Shown piece by piece: positions 59,221-64,000 of a stretch of DNA of 64,000 bases (the stretch's first letter is position 1; every line of letters begins with the position of its first letter). The stretch is from the NCBI GenBank assembly GCA_963669155.1, contig OZ022579.1, positions 17,039,540 through 17,103,539 on the forward strand, in the 5' to 3' direction. The notes beneath the pieces were generated by a model. It ran no database searches, was not told where the DNA came from, and worked only from the letters and a program-made list of their open reading frames with translations. This stretch comes from Arbacia lixula (taxonomy: Eukaryota; Echinodermata; Echinoidea; Arbacioida; Arbaciidae). The position numbers were made by a program, and so were the translations under genes.

Positions 59221-59403
59221 CACGCTGGCCTCTGGTTCTAAACACCATCCCTCATGTGAGACCTTCACTGGTTCGACAATGTCTAGCGGGCTAATATTGG
59301 GCATTCCTAATGAGGGTCCCTACTGTATGATCACTGTTGTTCACTCCAGTCCACCCTCATAGTTTATAACCAGTTGTCTTGACAACTTGACGTCACACTA
59401 TCG
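59221..59403 (+). repeat. Dispersed repeat (same family as 51955 and 53022)
   Basis: It contains both segments seen separately elsewhere: 'ttctaaacacc..gacaatgtctagcgggctaatattgggcattcc' (as at 53036) and 'ataaccagttgtcttgacaacttgacgtcacact' (as at 51970). This is therefore the fullest copy. It abuts the TA-flanked element at 59404. Confidence 0.65.
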
Positions 59404-60443
59404 TACAGTCAGAGCCGTTCTCCGTTATCGGATAATCAACAAGTTCTCCGAAAATGGAGAATATGTCGCAATCATCGAGCCTCCCTCGGTTCACCTACTT
59501 TCGCCTACGCGTGCAAAGTGAATGGCAAACCGCGACCGTTATCCAAATAAATGATTTGAAAAAATCATATTAAAAATGCCACCGGTTAGATTATCGTGTA
59601 AAGGAAGTATGTTAACTAAACAGTATTAAGGTTTCATCACGAAAAATTAAAAGATGATCTATCCGGTGGAACTTTTGTTATTGGCAAAATAAATCCGTAC
59701 CCGAGCATTCAATTTTCAAATTGTGATGCAGATAGCCTTATTCAATACGTCGGGATTATTATTCGTCAAACACGTACAATACACATACCCATTTACCGTA
59801 GCGGTTAATGCATGCGCTATGCACACCAGCCCACTCACCGAAGCTAGCATCGCAATCCTACTTGATCGTTAGCAGTTATTCAGTTTTCTTTGTATTATCG
59901 CTTTAGCTACAGTCCTATTGGAAATATGATCCATTATTTTATGATGTTTTCGTAACATGAAAACATCAGTTGATGGGAAATATTCTTCAGTGAACAAGTG
60001 CTGCAATCGATCGCACAGAGTCTGCACGTACACAGTTGAGGAAAACACATCTGCAGCGGAATCCAAAGGAACAGCTACCGGGGAGCGCCGGGGTGCTGTC
60101 TCTGTCAGCTCCGCTTGCGCCGCTTGCTTGCAGTCAAACTTCGTAGCTCTATTTAAATTGCCCGCTCCAAGCAAAAGTGAGTTTATCGAGGAAAACCCGT
60201 GGTTTCTGAAAGCAGCCCAAAAGCGGCACCATTCCTATTTTGTATGTGAGGCTTGCTGCAAGCATTTCAGTCGTGTTGTGATAGGGACTTCGGCTTCAAA
60301 CTCGCAGCGCGCACACATAGTTTTCAATTTCGAATAGTACAGGCAGCCTGGAAGGAGAATACGATCTAACGGCTCAATGCGAGCCGTTCGCATCGAATTA
60401 TTTACGCATCACCGAATATGCTCCAATAATGGATAATACTGTA
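59404..60443. mobile_element. TA-flanked element with pogo/Tigger-like ends
   Basis: TACAGTCAGAGCCGTT at the left and ATTATTGGATAATACTGTA-type sequence at the right (ending 60443) give short inverted ends CAGT...ACTG inside TA duplications. On the minus strand the right end reads TACAGTATTATCC, reminiscent of pogo/Tigger ends (family knowledge; assignment is inference). About 1.04 kb, CpG-rich in its right half, with a strong hairpin AACGGCTCAATGCGAGCCGTT at about 60370-60390. No DDE transposase is recognisable. Confidence 0.4.
59957..60337 (+). other. 126-codon ORF in the TA-flanked block, not recognised
   Basis: This is a complete ORF with higher GC and CpG content than its surroundings. 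The C-terminal third contains NPWF and then CEACCKHF, faintly like the short Cys-rich patches of transposon-related zinc fingers. A second, overlapping ORF of 101 codons lies on the minus strand (59869-60174; YVQTLCDRLQHLF, FMLRKHHKIMDHISN) and looks equally protein-like, so at most one is real. It may be an exon, a decayed transposon gene, or composition-driven. Confidence 0.25.
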
Positions 60444-61614
60444 CATGTAGTTGATTCGCCGTTTCGGGCTAAGGGACTTGGCTGATCGTATGTATCAAAT
60501 CATTGTCTGGCACAAAATGTGTTAATAAATAAGTTTAGTTGATAACCCAAACACCACACAATGACAAGTTACCAGAGTTACAGTAGTTTATCATATAACC
60601 CACATTATACAGTGTATGTTTTTTTTTTAGTTATTACATACTAGATATTACTCCTTTTTCCCATGGTTGTACTTAACATTTCATGAAATTAAATGACTTA
60701 AAATGAATTAAATATCATTGGCCAGCTGCCTTGAATACGTCTGTAGCAAAAGAAAAAGATATATAGAAAAAAGAAACTAAAATACAAAATCAAAACAAGT
60801 GTAGGGGGGAAATACCTAAAAAAATACCAAGTGTATGACTAGAAAGTGCAATGGCGCGACTTTATGTCAACAATGAAAGTGAAATAATCACACAAGTGAT
60901 AATGGACAGGTGAACCAAGGACATGAATGTGGCTGAGGATAGAAAGTGCATTTTATGTGTTTATCTTGGAGTACATCAAAAGACCTTCGCAAGATAATGT
61001 TTCCTATTGTTTTATTTTCTCCCCGAGGTTGAATACTATTAGTAGTTACCCATAACAATTAAATGGGTATTAGCATACTACATGGCAATGATCAGTTTGG
61101 TTATCAAACTGAAGACCAACACGGAGCACAAGGCATTCGACATGGAGCAAAGGTTTGACGAAATGAGAGAACTTCATTCAATATCTTTGTGTGATGATAG
61201 AAATTCTCAGATGAGAATGAGATAGAAGGTAAAGTACAGAAACAGTTTCCATTACTGTTTTAAAAATGAAACCGAATGTGAACTTGAAACCGGACCCTCA
61301 TCCTCGTCTTTCATTCACAATATCCACCCACTTCAAAACTTATCATCATCATCAGACCCCAAATCCCATGACAACCGATCAACTGTAATACTTAGTCTGT
61401 GCTGGGGAAGGTGGTGGGGTGGAGGGGGGGGGGGGAAGGAGGGGGGTTTGTAAAATTCACTTAGCATTGTATAGAAAGAGAATTGTTATCTCATTTGAGG
61501 GGGAATGTTGATTTGCATGTGATTACGCAACAAGTTATTGTTGCTACGTGAGCTGGAAGGGAGCTTGCGGGTTAGCTTTCATTCGCGGTCACCACACCAT
61601 ACAGACCAATAGCA

Positions 61615-61616
<2 letters not shown>
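60444..61616. other. AT-rich non-coding stretch
   Basis: A G-rich run lies at 61412-61447. No gene. Confidence 0.35.

Positions 61617-61648
<32 letters not shown>
61617..61648. repeat. Poly(T) run, 32 bases
   Basis: Pure T. It could be a minus-strand retroposon tail, but the flanking sequence is not recognised. Confidence 0.9.
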
Positions 61649-62554
61649 CTTACCTGCAACCTTCTTATGATCACAGAGGTTTATAAACTCTTTTTGTTAT
61701 GGTGTCAAACAGTTATTTTCCGTTCAGATGACGGATTGGGTTAGTATACGTTGTAGGTTGACCTTGGAGCTAATTTCTTGGTCCGCTCGATCGCCTTAAC
61801 GGGGTCAGATAGGAATTTCAGAGAATTTTCCTTGTTAGGTTTAGCTCTGTTTTCGCCTATCTCAAGGTCCGGGATTCTGCTTGTTTATGCAAGCAAAATC
61901 GTTTATTTACCTAAATTGAATGGTAACTTCAAAAAAAAAATCATTAAATCAATATTATTCTGGTTATCGTATCACAATTCTAATTACAAAGGAATTCACA
62001 CGTGATTGGTCAGTGCATTTGATATGCGACTAAAGCCTTCAATATCGGTGTTTCTTAAATACGCAAGAATTACACGTGTATACATGAGAGTAATGTTCTT
62101 CAGAATGACTATGTCTAGTCTCAGTTATTCATGTCAGTATGCCAGCTAGAGTACGCTGAAGATGCCAGCTGTTATTTTGTATGTCTTCAAGGTATCATTA
62201 TTTTTGTTGAGAATGATTTGTTGTCGAGGTGTCGGTGACCGCACTCTCCCAAGTGTAAACCCGTTATTAAACAAATTGATTACAAATATAACAAACAATG
62301 TTGTTTGCCTTTGTTTATGTGTGAAGATAGGTGACTGAAATGAGATTACACACTCTTGAATATTAAAGATTTCCAAACTTTAAAGGTGCTGCCAAGATAG
62401 GAACAACTATGAATATAAGATGCTCTTAACTCATTGGAGGTTAGTGGGTTACCATGGTAGATGCAATAAATTGCAACTGTAACTTGTTTCTTTCTTAAAA
62501 TCACAACACAGTTCAGAGAACTTCCTTTACAATCTCATGCAGTGGAGGAGTAAT
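61649..62554. other. AT-rich non-coding stretch
   Basis: 'gttaccatggtagatgcaataaa' at about 62450 resembles a short piece of a family D MITE. No gene. Confidence 0.35.
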
Positions 62555-62760
62555 GAATGGCCGCCTTAATCACTGAGAGGAGAAATGCTAGACAATTCCT
62601 TCCACTCTGGAGTACTGAAGACTTCCTGTGAATGTTTGTGATAATAACTGTGAGTCACAATAGCTGGACGATTCCCTCCAGACTTCCCGTGAATTTTCGC
62701 GATAATAACTGAGAGTTACAATAGCTGGACAATTCCCTCCATTTTGGAGAAGTGATTCCT
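62555..62760. repeat. Degenerate tandem repeat, about 65-80 bp units
   Basis: 'aatagctgga(c)gattccctcca' or 'gctagacaattccttcca' recurs three times, with 'acttcc(c/t)gtgaat.tt.g.gataataactg' between the units. Confidence 0.75.
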
Positions 62761-63033
62761 GCCTGTGACTAGCTCCATGGTGGAGTTGAGTATAGAGAAT
62801 GGATACAGAGTGGTTAGGGTGTGGAAACTGTACCCACCAAGGTCAAGGGAGGGTAACAAACCGCCCCTCTCAGCAGGATCAAGATTGGTCCTCCGATTGG
62901 AGAGACAGCAGTCTAGATAAGCCATATGGCGTCTGGTCCGAAATTCAACATTGGGACCCACACATCGACAGTTTAATACTGGCGTAACATCACAAGTTCA
63001 GACACACAGACAATTTGGCATCGTAGAAACTGT

Positions 63034-63145
63034 TTAAAGATGGGTAGCCCTTTTGCAGGTCAAACAAAAACAAAAAATGTAAATAAAGTGGAAAATGGCA
63101 GAACACACAGTTTTAGAACTTCCCTCTCAACACTAGAGATGATAA
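63034..63145 (-). mobile_element. Family A end fragment
   Basis: TTAA at 63034-63037 is followed by AGATGGGTAGCCCTTTTGCA and 'ggtcaaacaaaaa', then 'agaacttccctct', matching the left edge of the element at 47813 (its second end). The other end is missing. Confidence 0.65.
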
Positions 63146-63530
63146 GTGATTTTGGGCTAGTGAATTGCAAAAGTTAACATATTTTTTACTGATTTATGAG
63201 GGGAAAAAATGTTATCCAGAATAAGTCACTGAATGTTGGCAGCTTCTGTATCCTTTCCCAAAGGAATCTAAATGATCCCAACATCTGTAGAAGAATGAGC
63301 ATAACACTGGCATGTGTAGAAAACGCTACGTGAGGAATATCAGGTGTAAATCATTTAGAAGCTAAATATAGAAATCTAGGGGATTTCCATATGAATAATG
63401 CCATGCAGACAACTTTGCTGCCGAGGCATAAAAACACTGCACATAACTGTGTTGTGTCACCATATGTGCATTGCTGGAATGGATAAAATGAGTGACACTT
63501 CTCCTTCTCTTTCCACTGCTCTAGGTATTT
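63146..63530. other. AT-rich non-coding stretch
   Basis: Nothing supported. Confidence 0.3.
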
Positions 63531-63770
63531 CTGCTTCTGCTCATCCTTCTGTTCTTCTTTCTCACACTCCTCCTCCTTCTCCTCCTCTTCCTCTATTCTT
63601 TTACTACTACTCCTCCTCCTCCTCCTTCTCCTCCTCCTCCTATTCCTATCCCCTCCCCTCCCCTCCCCTCCCTCTCCCTCTCCCCCTCCCCCTCCCTCTC
63701 CCCCTCCCTCTCCCTCTCCCCCTCCCTCTACCCCTCCCCTCCCCTCCCCCTCCCTCTCCCCCTCCCTCTG
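63531..63770. repeat. Polypyrimidine tract (CTCCTC)n and (CCCCTC)n
   Basis: TCC triplet repeats pass into CCCCTCCC(T)CTC hexamer-like repeats. ORFs rich in P, L and S (plus) and G, E and R (minus) are shadows. Confidence 0.95.
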
Positions 63771-63797
63771 AGCAGACAGAAAATGCATGTCATGGAG

Positions 63798-63835
63798 TGG
63801 AGATGGTGCACATACTCTATGAACGACAGACTCTC
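63798..63835 (+). mobile_element. Fragment of SINE tail
   Basis: AGTGGAGATGGTGCACATAC matches 52957-52976 in the SINE exactly, then diverges. It directly follows the polypyrimidine tract. Confidence 0.5.
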
Positions 63836-64000
63836 AATCCTGTAAGCTGGGATAATAGCTGAAACATTAATCAAATCTGTCTGGGACTACAGACTCCTCT
63901 TACCATTCAAAACAAAGATGTTTGAGAAGCAATAAATGTTATCACTGTCAATGATATGATAATGTACACAGGCTTTTGTGACTGTGAGAGCAAGTGAATA

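Overview
The window reads as non-coding nuclear DNA of a metazoan, most likely a marine invertebrate. An echinoderm such as a sea urchin is my best guess, not a demonstrated assignment. The reasons are an AT-rich background, no operon-like or tightly packed ORFs, very long (CT)n, (CA)n, (GA)n and poly(G)/(C) tracts, frequent ACATGTA words, and many short inverted-repeat transposons, a tRNA-derived SINE and LINE-like 3' ends. No ORF resembles a protein family I can name with confidence. The longest ORFs are translations of microsatellites or transposons. I annotate no protein-coding gene outright, only one candidate first exon with a promoter (about 5.1-5.3 kb, minus strand), one weak internal exon candidate (31.9 kb), and one ORF-bearing transposon-like block (59.4-60.4 kb).

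Layout. 0-3 kb: plain AT-rich DNA and a 165-169 bp minisatellite. 3-4.5 kb: a small nested palindrome and two abutting inverted-repeat elements, one holding degenerate telomere-like CCCTAA repeats. 5.1-5.4 kb: GC-rich promoter-like patch. 6-11 kb: first copies of family F (TA-flanked palindromic MITE) and family A (TTAA-flanked), a Tc1-like terminus and microsatellites. 12.3-14.9 kb: dense cluster with two family D MITEs, a long foldback, a GGCC-rich hairpin element and a CpG-rich inverted-repeat element rich in promoter motifs. 16-30 kb: degenerate tandem repeats, microsatellites, further D and F copies, a 600 bp foldback and a CpG-rich patch. 35-38.3 kb: TTAA elements B and C, where B interrupts the end of an A copy whose tandem partner preserves the empty site, then a GGCC-rich element with 3-bp duplications. 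43.7-44.7 kb: a roughly 1 kb polypurine tract. 47.8-48.8 kb: an A element interrupted by an AGCT-rich element (family E), whose second copy lies inverted at 57.2-57.6 kb. 49.6-54 kb: two more elements built from reiterated terminal motifs, a four-unit minisatellite and the SINE. 59.4-60.4 kb: pogo/Tigger-like ends around a CpG-rich ORF block. The last kilobases hold a poly(T) run, a degenerate tandem repeat and a CT/CCCCTC tract.

The notable biology is the transposon landscape. At least three families use TTAA targets. There is direct nesting with a local empty site. One group of elements has interiors made of diverged copies of the terminal motif. A CCAAT-box core (TTTGATTGGCT) sits in the middle of several MITEs with different ends. 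All similarity statements come from reading this window; none has been tested by database search.
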